Source: CAZNKU01 sp045541135 (lineage in GTDB: Bacteria; Bacillota; Clostridia; Monoglobales; Firm-18). From it: a stretch of 64,000 nt of DNA. The position numbers and the translations under genes were made by a program. The stretch covers positions 1 to 64,000 of the forward strand of contig JAZQIO010000028.1 in NCBI GenBank assembly GCA_045541135.1. The letters run 5' to 3'. This document shows, in pieces, positions 34,015 to 42,986 of the stretch. Numbering within the stretch: the first letter of the stretch is position 1; every line of letters begins with the position of its first letter. The notes under the pieces were generated by a model. That model worked only from the letters and a program-made list of their open reading frames with translations. It was not told where the DNA came from and did no database searches.

Positions 34015-35373
34015 ATGGCTTTCGATAATCTTACTGAAAAATTGCAGAATGCTTTTAAAAAGTTACGTGGTAAGGGCAAAATAACTCAGGCAGACCTTAA
34101 AGAAGGTATGAGAGAAATTAAATTTGCTCTTTTGGAAGCTGATGTTAATTTTAAGGTTGTTAAGGAATTTATTGCTACTGTTACAGAAAGAGCAAGCGGA
34201 GCTGATGTTTTAGAATCACTTACTCCGGGACAGCAGATAGTTAAAATAGTAAATGAAGAACTTATAAACCTGATGGGTGTTGAAAACAACAAAATTAACC
34301 TTTCCAATAATCCTCCATCGGTTATAATGATGACAGGCCTTCAGGGTGCCGGTAAAACTACAACTGCCGGTAAACTTGCTAAAATGTTTAAAAGTAAAGG
34401 AAGAAGACCTTTGCTTGTTGCGGGTGACGTATACCGTCCGGCTGCTATACAACAGTTGCAGGTTATAGGAGGCAAGATAGAGGTTCCGGTATATACTATT
34501 GACGGAAATAAAAATCCTGTTGATATCTCTAAAAAGGCTATAGAACATGCAAAAAAATACGGCAATGATATTGTTATTATAGATACGGCGGGTCGCCTTC
34601 ATATAGATGAAGAGCTTATGGATGAACTCCGTAATATTAAAAGCAGTATAAATATCAATGAAACCTTACTTGTTGTAGATGCTATGACAGGTCAGGATGC
34701 CACTCAGGTTGCAGATACATTCAATAAACAGCTTGAAATTGACGGCGTTATTCTGTCAAAGCTTGACGGTGATGCACGAGGCGGTGCGGCTTTGTCTGTT
34801 CGCTGTGTAACACAAAAGCCTATAAAATTTGTTTGTACCGGTGAAAAGTTTGATGACTTTGAACCGTTCTATCCCGACAGAATGGCTTCAAGAATTCTCG
34901 GTATGGGTGATGTGCTTTCTCTTATAGAAAAAGCAGAGCAGATGTTTGATGAAAAACAAGCAAAAGAACTTGAAGAAAAAATGCGAAAGCAACAGTTTGA
35001 TCTTGACGATTTCCTCAATCAGATGCAGCAAGTCAAGAAAATGGGACCTATCAAAAACCTTTTGGGTATGATGCCCGGTATTGATTCCAAGGCTTTGGAG
35101 AATGCAGATATTGATGAGAGAAAACTTGACAGAGTTGAAGCAATTATTAAGAGTATGACGAAAAAAGAACGCTCCAATCCTGCAATTATTAACTCAAGCA
35201 GAAAACGTAGAATTGCTGATGGTAGCGGTACTAATATTGCACAAGTTAACGCTCTGCTTAAGCAGTTTGAACAAATGCAAAAGATGTTTAAACAACTTAA
35301 CAGTAAGGGTGCAAAAAAGATGATGAAAAAGTTCAAAGGTGGTCCAAAGGGAATGAATTTTCCTTTTGCATAA
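34015..35373 (+). CDS. ffh: Signal recognition particle protein Ffh
   Basis: This 452-aa GTPase binds signal peptides and 4.5S/6S RNA and hands nascent membrane proteins to FtsY. G1 GLQGAGKTT begins at 108, with DTAGRLHID and SKLDGDARGG in the G domain, and a Met-rich M domain from about 310 (MRKQQ..MQQVKKMG..MMPG). ATG 34015 is preceded by AAAGGTAGGTG; the upstream in-frame start at 33994 has no site. It lies between ylxM and rpsP as in Bacillus. Confidence 0.98.
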   Translation: MAFDNLTEKLQNAFKKLRGKGKITQADLKEGMREIKFALLEADVNFKVVKEFIATVTERASGADVLESLTPGQQIVKIVNEELINLMGVENNKINLSNNPPSVIMMTGLQGAGKTTTAGKLAKMFKSKGRRPLLVAGDVYRPAAIQQLQVIGGKIEVPVYTIDGNKNPVDISKKAIEHAKKYGNDIVIIDTAGRLHIDEELMDELRNIKSSININETLLVVDAMTGQDATQVADTFNKQLEIDGVILSKLDGDARGGAALSVRCVTQKPIKFVCTGEKFDDFEPFYPDRMASRILGMGDVLSLIEKAEQMFDEKQAKELEEKMRKQQFDLDDFLNQMQQVKKMGPIKNLLGMMPGIDSKALENADIDERKLDRVEAIIKSMTKKERSNPAIINSSRKRRIADGSGTNIAQVNALLKQFEQMQKMFKQLNSKGAKKMMKKFKGGPKGMNFPFA

Positions 35374-35407
35374 ATTGTAAATTAATCTTTTAGGAGGTGA
35401 AATAAAA

Positions 35408-35647
35408 ATGGCAGTAAAGATTCGTTTGAAGAGAATGGGTGCTAAGAAAGCTCCTTTTTACCGTGTTGTAGTAGCAGATTCAAGATATCCTCGTGATGGC
35501 AGATTCATCGAAGAAATCGGTACTTATAACCCACTTACAGATCCTGCATCAATCAACATTGATACAGAAAAAGCTCAGAAGTGGATTAAAAATGGTGCTC
35601 AGCCAACAGATATCGTTAAGAAACTTCTTAAAGAAAGCGGTATGTAA
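35408..35647 (+). CDS. rpsP: 30S ribosomal protein S16
   Basis: The 79-aa S16 has the invariant start VKIRLKRMGAKKAPFYRVVVADSR and G-x-Y-N-P-L near 40. It binds 16S rRNA during 30S assembly. TAGGAGGTG precedes the ATG. It lies in the standard ffh-rpsP-khpA-rimM-trmD order. Confidence 0.99.
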   Translation: MAVKIRLKRMGAKKAPFYRVVVADSRYPRDGRFIEEIGTYNPLTDPASINIDTEKAQKWIKNGAQPTDIVKKLLKESGM

Positions 35648-35665
35648 TTGAAGAATTGGTGTATA

Positions 35666-35706
35666 AATAGGCTCTAAATAACCTTGCTTATTCCATAGAG
35701 CCTATT
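35666..35706 (+). promoter_or_regulatory. Strong hairpin between rpsP and khpA
   Basis: An 11-bp perfect stem (35666-35676 with 35696-35706) has a 19-nt loop. No T run follows, so it is not a simple terminator. An RNA processing site, a protein-binding leader element or a transcript stabiliser are the options. Confidence 0.5.
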
Positions 35707-35745
35707 AAAATGCCGATTGCAAGGCGGCGGAAAGGCTAATTTAAA

Positions 35746-35973
35746 ATGAAAGAATTATTAGAAACAATTGCTAAATCATTAGTGGACAATCCTGACGCAG
35801 TTAATGTAACAGTTGTAGAAAAAGAAGATACAATTGTTTTGGAATTGCGCGTTGGTGAAGGTGATATGGGTAAAGTAATCGGACGTCAGGGCAGAATTGC
35901 CAAGGCTATCAGAACTGTTATCCGCAGTGCAACAACACAGTCACCTAAAAAGGTTGTTGTTGATATATTATAA
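35746..35973 (+). CDS. khpA: KH-domain RNA-binding protein KhpA
   Basis: The 75-aa protein is a single KH domain with the RNA-gripping loop IGRQGRIAKAI (about 44-54). In Gram-positives it pairs with KhpB (EloR/Jag) in cell-elongation control and small-RNA binding. It lies between rpsP and rimM as expected. GGCGGAAAGG lies upstream of the ATG. Confidence 0.95.
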   Translation: MKELLETIAKSLVDNPDAVNVTVVEKEDTIVLELRVGEGDMGKVIGRQGRIAKAIRTVIRSATTQSPKKVVVDIL

Positions 35974-35980
35974 TAAACAT

Positions 35981-36006
35981 AGGGTGGGATTTTTCCTCAC
36001 CCTTTT
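35981..36006 (+). terminator. Weak terminator or attenuator before rimM
   Basis: Arms 35981-35989 and 35994-36003 pair with one bulge and are followed by TTTT. The operon continues 45 bp later, so only partial termination is expected. Confidence 0.45.
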
Positions 36007-36050
36007 CGTGCTTATTTTGGTATTTTATATTTGGAAAGGAAAGAGCTTTT

Positions 36051-36551
36051 ATGCCACAGATTGAAATTGGTAAAATTGTAAATACTCATGGTCTTAGAGG
36101 TCATATAAAAGTCGAACCATGGTGCGACGGCATAGAAACTTATGAATACCTAAACAGAGTTTTTATAAACAATTTTGAGTATGAAATAGAAAGTGTAAAA
36201 CTGCAGAAGAATTTATTTTTGCTTAAATTTACAAACCTTAATTCTATTGAGGATGCAGAAAAACTCAAAAATAAAATTATCTATGCCAACGAAGAGGAAA
36301 TGCCACCTTTACCGGAAGGTGTATTCTATATCAAAGATATAATTGGTCTTTCGGTATATGATGGTGATAAGTTTGTTGGCGAGATTGTTGACTGGATTGA
36401 AACAGGGGCAAACAATGTTTATATAATCAAACGCCCTGATGGTAAGGATGTTTTGATACCTGCAATAGATTCCGTAATCAAAGAAATCGATATCGAAAAC
36501 AAGAAAATGTCTGTAAATATGTTGGAAGGATTGATGGAAGATGACGATTGA
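36051..36551 (+). CDS. rimM: 16S rRNA processing protein RimM
   Basis: This 166-aa 30S maturation factor binds S19. It has an N-terminal barrel (IGKIVNTHGLRGHIKV) and a C-terminal PRC-barrel domain (FVGEIVDWIETGANNVYII..DVLIPAIDSVI). GGAAAGGAAAG precedes the ATG. Its 3' end overlaps trmD by 11 bp. Confidence 0.97.
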   Translation: MPQIEIGKIVNTHGLRGHIKVEPWCDGIETYEYLNRVFINNFEYEIESVKLQKNLFLLKFTNLNSIEDAEKLKNKIIYANEEEMPPLPEGVFYIKDIIGLSVYDGDKFVGEIVDWIETGANNVYIIKRPDGKDVLIPAIDSVIKEIDIENKKMSVNMLEGLMEDDD

Positions 36552-37233
36552 TATTCTTACATTATTTCCTGAAATGATGGAAACTGTTCTGGATGAAAGC
36601 ATAATTGGCAGAGCACGTAAGGCAGGCATTATTAACATAAATTGTACTAACATCAGAGATTTTGCCGAAAATAAACATAACCGTGTTGATGATTACCCGT
36701 ACGGTGGAGGAAACGGTATGGTTATGCAGCCCGGACCAATTTATCGGGCATATAAGTATATTGCTGATAAATATGATAAAAAACCTTATGTAATTTATAT
36801 GTCCCCCCAGGGGAGAGTTTTTAATCAGCAAATTGCTAAAGAATATTTGCATAAGGAACATATTGTTATTTTATGCGGTCACTATGAAGGTGTTGACGAA
36901 AGAATAATAGAAGAAATTGTTGATGAAGAACTGTCTGTTGGGGATTATGTACTTACCGGAGGAGAATTGCCTGCGCTTGTGGTATGTGACTGTGTAAGTC
37001 GCATGGTACCGGGTGTGCTTTCCAATGAAGAATGTTTTTCAGAAGAATCACATTTTAACGGTAAATTAGAATATCCCCAGTATACAAGACCGCCTGTTTT
37101 TATGGGACGTGAAGTACCTGAAGTATTACTTAGCGGACATCATGCGAATATAGAAAAATGGCGACAAGAACAATCTTATTTACGTACAAAAATCAAACGA
37201 CCTGATATGCTTAAGGATGATAATAATGAGTAA
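36541..37233 (+). CDS. trmD: tRNA (guanine37-N1)-methyltransferase TrmD
   Basis: The 230-aa SPOUT methyltransferase makes m1G37 to prevent frameshifting. The trefoil-knot SAM site is visible in YMSPQGRVF and LCGHYEGVDERI, followed by SVGDYVLTGGELPALV. The start overlaps rimM, and the 3' end overlaps nadD by 8 bp. No rplS follows, unlike many Firmicutes in which L19 comes next. Confidence 0.98.
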   Translation: MTIDILTLFPEMMETVLDESIIGRARKAGIININCTNIRDFAENKHNRVDDYPYGGGNGMVMQPGPIYRAYKYIADKYDKKPYVIYMSPQGRVFNQQIAKEYLHKEHIVILCGHYEGVDERIIEEIVDEELSVGDYVLTGGELPALVVCDCVSRMVPGVLSNEECFSEESHFNGKLEYPQYTRPPVFMGREVPEVLLSGHHANIEKWRQEQSYLRTKIKRPDMLKDDNNE

Positions 37234-37822
37234 AATTGGTGTTTTTGGAGGCTCGTTTAATCCAATTCATAACGGGCACATATATGTTGCTGATAAAGTG
37301 AAAAAAATACTTAATTTGGATGATATCGTTTTTGTTCCTACAGGTATTGCTCCACATAAAGATAACAGTTGTTTTGCATCTAAAGAACATAGGTACAATA
37401 TGGTAAAATTAGCTGTTGAAAATAAATTCAGTGTATCTGACATAGAACTCACAACAGATAAAGTGTGTTATGCCGTTGATACAATGTCAGAAATTAAAAA
37501 GTTATATACAACTGATGATTTGTATTATATTATAGGTGCCGATTCTCTTGTAACATTTATGCAATGGAAAGACCCGTTAAAGTTATTTGAAATGTTGCAT
37601 ATTGTAGTTGTTGACAGAGAAGGTACTGATATTGATAAAGTTGCTGATGAATATCGACAAAAATATGGTGCTAAAATAACAATTTGTCACATTGAAGAAT
37701 ATAATGTTTCTTCAACAGAAATACGAGATGCAATAAAAACTACCGGAAAATGTAATGATCTGGTGCCTGAAAAAGTGGAAGAGTATATGAAAAATAATAA
37801 ATTATACACGGAGGATTTATAG
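37226..37822 (+). CDS. nadD: Nicotinate-mononucleotide adenylyltransferase NadD
   Basis: This 198-aa nucleotidyl transferase makes deamido-NAD from nicotinate mononucleotide and ATP. GGSFNPIHNGH (about 8-18) is the (T/H)xGH nucleotide site, and SSTEIRD near 165 is the ISSTxIR phosphate site. ATG 37226 overlaps trmD, with AAGGA eight bases upstream. It leads the nadD-yqeK-rsfS set. Confidence 0.97.
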   Translation: MSKIGVFGGSFNPIHNGHIYVADKVKKILNLDDIVFVPTGIAPHKDNSCFASKEHRYNMVKLAVENKFSVSDIELTTDKVCYAVDTMSEIKKLYTTDDLYYIIGADSLVTFMQWKDPLKLFEMLHIVVVDREGTDIDKVADEYRQKYGAKITICHIEEYNVSSTEIRDAIKTTGKCNDLVPEKVEEYMKNNKLYTEDL

Positions 37823-38395
37823 GTGGATATTTTAGAAATTGAACAGTGTATAAAGAAAATGACAAAAGAAACTCGTTTTAATCACAGCAAAGGTGTTCAA
37901 AAAACCGCCGGTGAACTTGCAAAACATTATGGTCTTGATGTTGATAAGGCAGAACTTGCCGGTCTTATGCATGATTGTGTGAAAAATCTTCCTATTGAAG
38001 AAATGATGCGTCTTTGTGACGAGTTAGGATGTAAGCTTGATTTTGTTACACAAAGAGAATATAAACTAATACATGCGCCTTTGGGTGCGTATTATGCAAA
38101 AAAAATCTTTGGTGTAGATGATGATGAGATTTTTAATGCCATATACTGGCATACAACCGCAAAGGCTGATATGACTATGTTTGAGAAGATTATATACATA
38201 GCTGATGTTATAGAACCAAACAGAAAGTATGATATTATAGATGAAATGAGAAAACTTGCCTATGAAGATATTGATGTTGCTATGCTTAAAATTCTGAATT
38301 ATACAATAGGTAAACAGTTGGCAGCAGGTAAAATGCTACATAGCGAAACTATAAATGCAAGAAATTTCTTAATTGCAAAAGGGGTAAACATATGA
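37823..38395 (+). CDS. yqeK: HD-domain Ap4A hydrolase YqeK
   Basis: This 190-aa metal-dependent phosphohydrolase cleaves diadenosine tetraphosphate symmetrically to ADP. The HD motif is LAGLMHDCVKN, with His in FNHSKGV and IYWHTT as further ligands. It starts at GTG 37823 directly after the nadD stop, with GGAGG eight bases upstream. Its stop overlaps rsfS as ATGA. Confidence 0.95.
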   Translation: MDILEIEQCIKKMTKETRFNHSKGVQKTAGELAKHYGLDVDKAELAGLMHDCVKNLPIEEMMRLCDELGCKLDFVTQREYKLIHAPLGAYYAKKIFGVDDDEIFNAIYWHTTAKADMTMFEKIIYIADVIEPNRKYDIIDEMRKLAYEDIDVAMLKILNYTIGKQLAAGKMLHSETINARNFLIAKGVNI

Positions 38396-38748
38396 GTAAA
38401 GAATTAGTAAAGAAAATAGTTAAAGCTCTTGATGATAAAAAAGCGATTAAAATTGATGTTATTGACATTCAGGAACTTAGCCAGATTGCGGATTATTTTG
38501 TAGTCTGCACAGGTTCGTCAACTACACAGGTTAAAGCACTTGCGGATGAAGTTGAATTTCAGTTGGGCAGTGATATTGAGCATGAAGTTGGTTACCATAA
38601 GGAAGGTTACGGTTCTGCCGAATGGATTTTGCTTGATTACAAAGATGTTATTGTTCACATTTTCTGTGGGGAAATCAGAGAGTTTTATAATTTGGAACAC
38701 TTGTGGTCAGATGGCAAAGCAGTAGATGTAAATGAATTTTTGGATTAA
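38392..38748 (+). CDS. rsfS: Ribosomal silencing factor RsfS
   Basis: The 118-aa RsfS binds ribosomal protein L14 and blocks subunit joining in starvation. The core DYFVVCTGSSTTQVKALADEV and the ending G-Y-G-S-A-E-W-I-L-L-D-Y-K-D-V are diagnostic. The 4-bp ATGA overlap with yqeK shows coupled translation. Confidence 0.97.
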   Translation: MSKELVKKIVKALDDKKAIKIDVIDIQELSQIADYFVVCTGSSTTQVKALADEVEFQLGSDIEHEVGYHKEGYGSAEWILLDYKDVIVHIFCGEIREFYNLEHLWSDGKAVDVNEFLD

Positions 38749-38763
38749 ATGGAGGTTTTATAT

Positions 38764-41181
38764 ATGAGCAAATATGATTTTAAATCAATTGAGAAAAAGT
38801 GGCAGCAATATTGGGATGATAACAAAACTTTTGAAGCTTCAAATACAGATAAAACAAAGCCTAAGTTTTATGGTCTTGTAGAATTTCCTTATCCATCGGG
38901 TCATGGTTTGCATGTTGGTCATCCAAGAGGTTATACAGCAATAGATATTATAACACGTAAAAAACGTCTTGAGGGTTATAATGTACTTTTCCCTATGGGG
39001 TGGGATGCTTTTGGTCTTCCTACTGAAAACTTTGCAATAAAAAACAATATTCATCCTGCAATTGTTACTAAAAACAATATTGAAAATTTCAAGCGACAGC
39101 TTAAAATGCTTGGATTTGGTTTTGACTGGTCAAGAGAAGTAAATACCACTGATCCAAACTATTACAAATGGACACAGTGGATATTCCTTAAACTTTTTGA
39201 AAAAGGACTTGCTTATAAAACAAAAATGCCAATCAACTTCTGTACAGGCTGTAAAGTAGGTTTGGCTAACGAAGAAGTTGTTAACGGAGTTTGCGAACGT
39301 TGCGGAAGCGAAGTTGTTCAAAAGGAAAAGAGCCAATGGATGCTAAAAATTACTGAGTATGCACAGCGTCTTATAGATGACCTTGATGGCCTTGATTACA
39401 TCGAAAGAGTTAAAGTTCAGCAGACTAACTGGATTGGAAGAAGTGAGGGTGCTGAAGTTGATTTTAAAATCAAGGGTACTGATGATAAAATAAGAGTTTA
39501 TACAACACGTCCTGATACACTTTTTGGTGCTACATATATGGTACTTGCACCTGAACATCCTTATGTTGAAAAATATAAGAATATGATTGAAAATTATGAC
39601 GAGGTTGAAGCATATAAACTTGAAGCATCCAAAAAAAGTGACTTTGAAAGAGCTGAACTTGACAAGAATAAAACAGGTGTTATGCTAAAAGGTATTGTGG
39701 CAATTGACCCTGTAAATAATGCAGAGATTCCAATTTGGATTTCTGATTATGTACTTGTTACTTATGGTACCGGTGCAATTATGGCGGTACCTGCTCATGA
39801 TACCCGTGACTGGGAATTTGCAAAGAAATTTAATATGCCAATCATCGAGGTTGTTGGTGGCGGCAAGAATGTACAGGAAGAAGCTTTTACAGATGTAGAA
39901 ACGGGTGTAATGGTTAATTCGGGATTCCTTACAGGAATGCAGGTTTCTGAAGCTAAAAAAGCTATTATAGATTATCTTGAAAAAGAAGGAATCGGAACAC
40001 GAAAGGTAAACTATAAGCTTCGTGACTGGGTATTCTCACGCCAACGTTATTGGGGTGAACCAATTCCGTTGGTTAACTGCCCTAAGTGTGGATGGGTTGC
40101 AATTCCCGAAAGTGAATTACCATTGCAGTTGCCTGATACAGAAAATTTTGAACCAGGGGAATCCGGTGAATCACCGCTTATTAAAATCAGAGATTGGGTA
40201 GAAACAGCATGTCCTAAGTGTGGCGGCAAAGCTGAAAGAGAAACTGATACCATGCCACAGTGGGCAGGTTCATCTTGGTATTTCCTTAGATATATTGATC
40301 CTAACAATTCTGATTTCCTTGCAGGAATGGAAGAATTAAAATATTGGTTGCCAATCGACTGGTATAATGGTGGTATGGAGCATACAACACTTCATTTGCT
40401 ATATTCGAGATTCTGGCATAAGTTCCTTTACGATATCGGTGCAGTTCCTACAAAAGAACCTTATCAGAAGAGAACTTCACACGGTATGATTCTTGGTGAG
40501 AACGGCGAAAAAATGTCAAAATCAAGAGGTAATGTAATTAATCCTGATGATGTTGTTAATGAATACGGTGCAGATACATTCAGAACTTACGAAATGTTTA
40601 TTGGTGCTTTTGATCAGGCTACACCATGGTCAATGAACGGTGTTAAGGGTTGCTATAAATTCCTTGAAAGAGTATGGAATTTACAAAACATTCTTGTTGA
40701 TGGTGATGAATATTCAAAAGAACTTGAATCTTCACTTCATAAGACTATTAAAAAGGTTACTGATGACTATAACAGAATGAAATTCAATACCGGTATTGCA
40801 GCTTTGATGGCTTTCATTAACGATGTAACAAAGGTAGGAAAAATTAACAAAGCGGAATTTAAATCATTTATCACATTACTAAACCCGGTTGCTCCGCATA
40901 TAACTGAAGAATTATGGCAGATTGCAGGTTTTGATGGTGTTTTGTCAGGAACGCAGTGGCCACAGTATGATGAAGCCAAAACTGTTGATGATGAAATTGA
41001 AATTGTTGCACAGATTAACGGTAAGGTTAAATGCAAACTTGTTGTAGGTGCAGAAGAGTCAGAAGATTCAATTAAAGAAAAAGCTTTAGCAGATCCTAAA
41101 ATTGCAGAGGCCGTAGATGGTAAAAATGTTGTTAAAGTTATTGTAATTCCTAAACGTTTAATAAATATTGTTGTAAAATAA
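38764..41181 (+). CDS. leuS: Leucyl-tRNA synthetase
   Basis: This 805-aa class I synthetase charges tRNA-Leu. The HIGH-type motif is HVGHPRG in YPSGHGLHVGH, KMSKS is in GEKMSKSRGN, the CP1 editing domain includes TTRPDTLFGATY and ends with GTGAIMAVPAHD, and a zinc-type CPKCG pair is present. ATG 38764 has GGAGG eight bases upstream. There is no T-box leader; the gene rides on the nadD-yqeK-rsfS transcript. Confidence 0.99.
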   Translation: MSKYDFKSIEKKWQQYWDDNKTFEASNTDKTKPKFYGLVEFPYPSGHGLHVGHPRGYTAIDIITRKKRLEGYNVLFPMGWDAFGLPTENFAIKNNIHPAIVTKNNIENFKRQLKMLGFGFDWSREVNTTDPNYYKWTQWIFLKLFEKGLAYKTKMPINFCTGCKVGLANEEVVNGVCERCGSEVVQKEKSQWMLKITEYAQRLIDDLDGLDYIERVKVQQTNWIGRSEGAEVDFKIKGTDDKIRVYTTRPDTLFGATYMVLAPEHPYVEKYKNMIENYDEVEAYKLEASKKSDFERAELDKNKTGVMLKGIVAIDPVNNAEIPIWISDYVLVTYGTGAIMAVPAHDTRDWEFAKKFNMPIIEVVGGGKNVQEEAFTDVETGVMVNSGFLTGMQVSEAKKAIIDYLEKEGIGTRKVNYKLRDWVFSRQRYWGEPIPLVNCPKCGWVAIPESELPLQLPDTENFEPGESGESPLIKIRDWVETACPKCGGKAERETDTMPQWAGSSWYFLRYIDPNNSDFLAGMEELKYWLPIDWYNGGMEHTTLHLLYSRFWHKFLYDIGAVPTKEPYQKRTSHGMILGENGEKMSKSRGNVINPDDVVNEYGADTFRTYEMFIGAFDQATPWSMNGVKGCYKFLERVWNLQNILVDGDEYSKELESSLHKTIKKVTDDYNRMKFNTGIAALMAFINDVTKVGKINKAEFKSFITLLNPVAPHITEELWQIAGFDGVLSGTQWPQYDEAKTVDDEIEIVAQINGKVKCKLVVGAEESEDSIKEKALADPKIAEAVDGKNVVKVIVIPKRLINIVVK

Positions 41182-41190
41182 TATGTAATA

Positions 41191-41216
41191 TAAGGAAAGT
41201 CAAATGACTTTCCTTA
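41191..41216 (+). terminator. Hairpin after leuS
   Basis: A 12-bp perfect stem (41191-41202 with 41205-41216) has a very tight loop and no T run behind it. It is a probable transcript end stabiliser or weak terminator. Confidence 0.5.
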
Positions 41217-41237
41217 ATTACTGTTCAGGAGGTTAGT

Positions 41238-42050
41238 ATGTTATATTTAGTTGGAACACCTATTGGTAATTTTGATGATATGACATATCGTGCAGTTGAT
41301 ACACTAAATAAAGTAGATTTAATTGCCGCTGAGGATACTCGCAATACATTAAATTTATTAAATCATTTTGATATTAAAACCAAACTTACAAGTTACCACG
41401 AACACAACAAAGCTTCTAAAGGCAAACAAATTCTTGAGCTTTTGTTGGATGGAAAGGATGTTGCTGTTGTTACAGATGCGGGTATGCCGGCAATAAGTGA
41501 TCCGGGAGAAGATATTGTAAGGCTTTGTATTGAAAATAATATTGATGTAACTACAGTACCCGGACCAACCGCCTTTGTATCGGCTTTAGTTATGTCGGGG
41601 CTGCCTGCAAAAGGAGTAATTTTTGAGGGCTTTTTATCTGCAAAAAATTCCGAAAGGGAAAGGCGTCTTAATGAATTAAAGGATTATAAAGAAACAATAA
41701 TTTTTTATGAAGCGCCGCATAAACTTCTCAGAACTCTTGAACATATAAAAAATGTTTTTGGAGAACGTGATATTTCGGTTTGCAGAGAAATAACAAAAAA
41801 ATTTGAAGAAACCTTAAGAGGTAAGATAAGTGAAATAATCGAACATTTTAGTAACTGTGCTCCTCGGGGTGAATTTGTTTTGGTTATAAAAGGAGCAGAG
41901 GAAAAAGAAGAAGTTTACATAATATCTGTTGTTGAGCATGTTGACAAGCTGATTTCAGAAGGTTTTGATAAAAAAGAGGCTATTGCCGAGGTAGCCAAAC
42001 TTCGCAAAATACCTAAAAGAAACGTATATAATGAGTATGAAAACAGATAA
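41238..42050 (+). CDS. rsmI: 16S rRNA 2'-O-methyltransferase RsmI
   Basis: This 270-aa tetrapyrrole-methylase-fold enzyme makes the 2'-O-methyl of Cm1402 in 16S rRNA. LVGTPIGNFDDMTYRA, AAEDTRNT and the DAGMPAISDPG and VPGPTAFVSAL loops are characteristic. A helix-rich tail follows that ends in KKEAIAEVAKLRKIPKRNVYN. AGGAGG precedes the ATG. Confidence 0.97.
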   Translation: MLYLVGTPIGNFDDMTYRAVDTLNKVDLIAAEDTRNTLNLLNHFDIKTKLTSYHEHNKASKGKQILELLLDGKDVAVVTDAGMPAISDPGEDIVRLCIENNIDVTTVPGPTAFVSALVMSGLPAKGVIFEGFLSAKNSERERRLNELKDYKETIIFYEAPHKLLRTLEHIKNVFGERDISVCREITKKFEETLRGKISEIIEHFSNCAPRGEFVLVIKGAEEKEEVYIISVVEHVDKLISEGFDKKEAIAEVAKLRKIPKRNVYNEYENR

Positions 42051-42112
42051 TTTTAAAATTGTTAACAAAGTATTAATGTTACAGGAATATTACACAAATG
42101 TTACAAATTGAC

Positions 42113-42141
42113 TTGACATATACCACAATATATGGTAGAAT
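42113..42141 (+). promoter_or_regulatory. Promoter with inverted repeat in the spacer, upstream of the NlpC/P60 gene
   Basis: TTGACA (42113-42118) and TAGAAT (42136-42141) are separated by 17 bp. An inverted repeat TACCA-N7-TGGTA (42121-42137) fills the spacer and touches the -10, a typical position for a repressor or activator site. Confidence 0.65.
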
Positions 42142-42185
42142 AATATACGTAATAAATAACAAATGAGAAAGATTGGAGTGATTCA

Positions 42186-42866
42186 GTGGAGTTAGCTAAG
42201 AAGTTAATTAAGTTCACTATCGCATTAACAATTTCGATTTTGGGAACAGTTATTATAGTTAATGCGGATCCCGGTGTAGTTACCGGAAATGGAGTAAATT
42301 TCAGAAGTGGCCCCGGAACAGGTTACGATATATATGCTTGTTTACCAAGAGGTACATATGTTACAGTAGATGGTACTGAAGGTAACTGGTATAAAATTAC
42401 ATACAACGGTGTAAGCGGATATATGTCATCCGACTATGTTAGTGTAAGAAAAGGTGTGGAAGTTGACCGTTCAGGTCTTACAGTGGACAGATATGGAACA
42501 ACAGGTGAAGTAATTGTTAATTATGCAGCTCAGTTTTTGGGTACACCATATGTATATGGTGGTTCATCACCAAGCGGTTTTGATTGTTCTGGCTTTGTTT
42601 CATATGTTTACGGTAGTTTTGGTTATTCTCTTAACAGAACTGCTGCAGGACAGAATTCGAATGGTATATGGGTTTCAAGAGATAATCTTGTAGCCGGTGA
42701 TATAGTTTTGTTTAACACAAGCGGCGGTATAAGTCATGCCGGTATTTATGTTGGTAATGATACTTTTATCCACGCTGTTAAGCCGGGCACACCATTACAG
42801 TATGACAGTTTAAATTCTTCTTATTATTCATCAAGATATGTTTCTGCAAGAAGAATAATCTATTAA
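42186..42866 (+). CDS. Secreted SH3b-NlpC/P60 peptidoglycan hydrolase
   Basis: This 226-aa exported protein starts at GTG 42186 after GGAGTG. A signal peptide covers about residues 1-27 (KKLIKFTIALTISILGTVIIVNA), a bacterial SH3 domain about 32-88 (GVNFRSGPGTGYD..GNWYKITYNG..GYMSSDYV), and an NlpC/P60 cysteine peptidase about 105-226. Catalytic Cys is in SGFDCSGFV and His in GISHAGIYVG. It would cleave the gamma-D-Glu to diamino acid bond of stem peptides during wall turnover. The gene is monocistronic with its own promoter and terminator. Confidence 0.93.
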   Translation: MELAKKLIKFTIALTISILGTVIIVNADPGVVTGNGVNFRSGPGTGYDIYACLPRGTYVTVDGTEGNWYKITYNGVSGYMSSDYVSVRKGVEVDRSGLTVDRYGTTGEVIVNYAAQFLGTPYVYGGSSPSGFDCSGFVSYVYGSFGYSLNRTAAGQNSNGIWVSRDNLVAGDIVLFNTSGGISHAGIYVGNDTFIHAVKPGTPLQYDSLNSSYYSSRYVSARRIIY

Positions 42867-42872
42867 TTTTAT

Positions 42873-42908
42873 ACAACCTTTATGTTTTTTTACATAAAGG
42901 TTGTTTTT
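42873..42908 (+). terminator. Intrinsic terminator after the NlpC/P60 gene
   Basis: A 13-bp perfect stem (42873-42885 with 42892-42904) has a T loop and a T run. Confidence 0.92.
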
Positions 42909-42986
42909 CTTTTGTTAAGTACTTGTCAAACCGTTAAAAATAGTATAAAATATAATAAGTTATATGTGTATGAAAGGAAATATAAT

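Noticed and set aside
38700..38763. T-box leader for leuS
   Set aside because: Only 15 bp separate leuS from rsfS, with no room for a T-box; cysS also lacks one.
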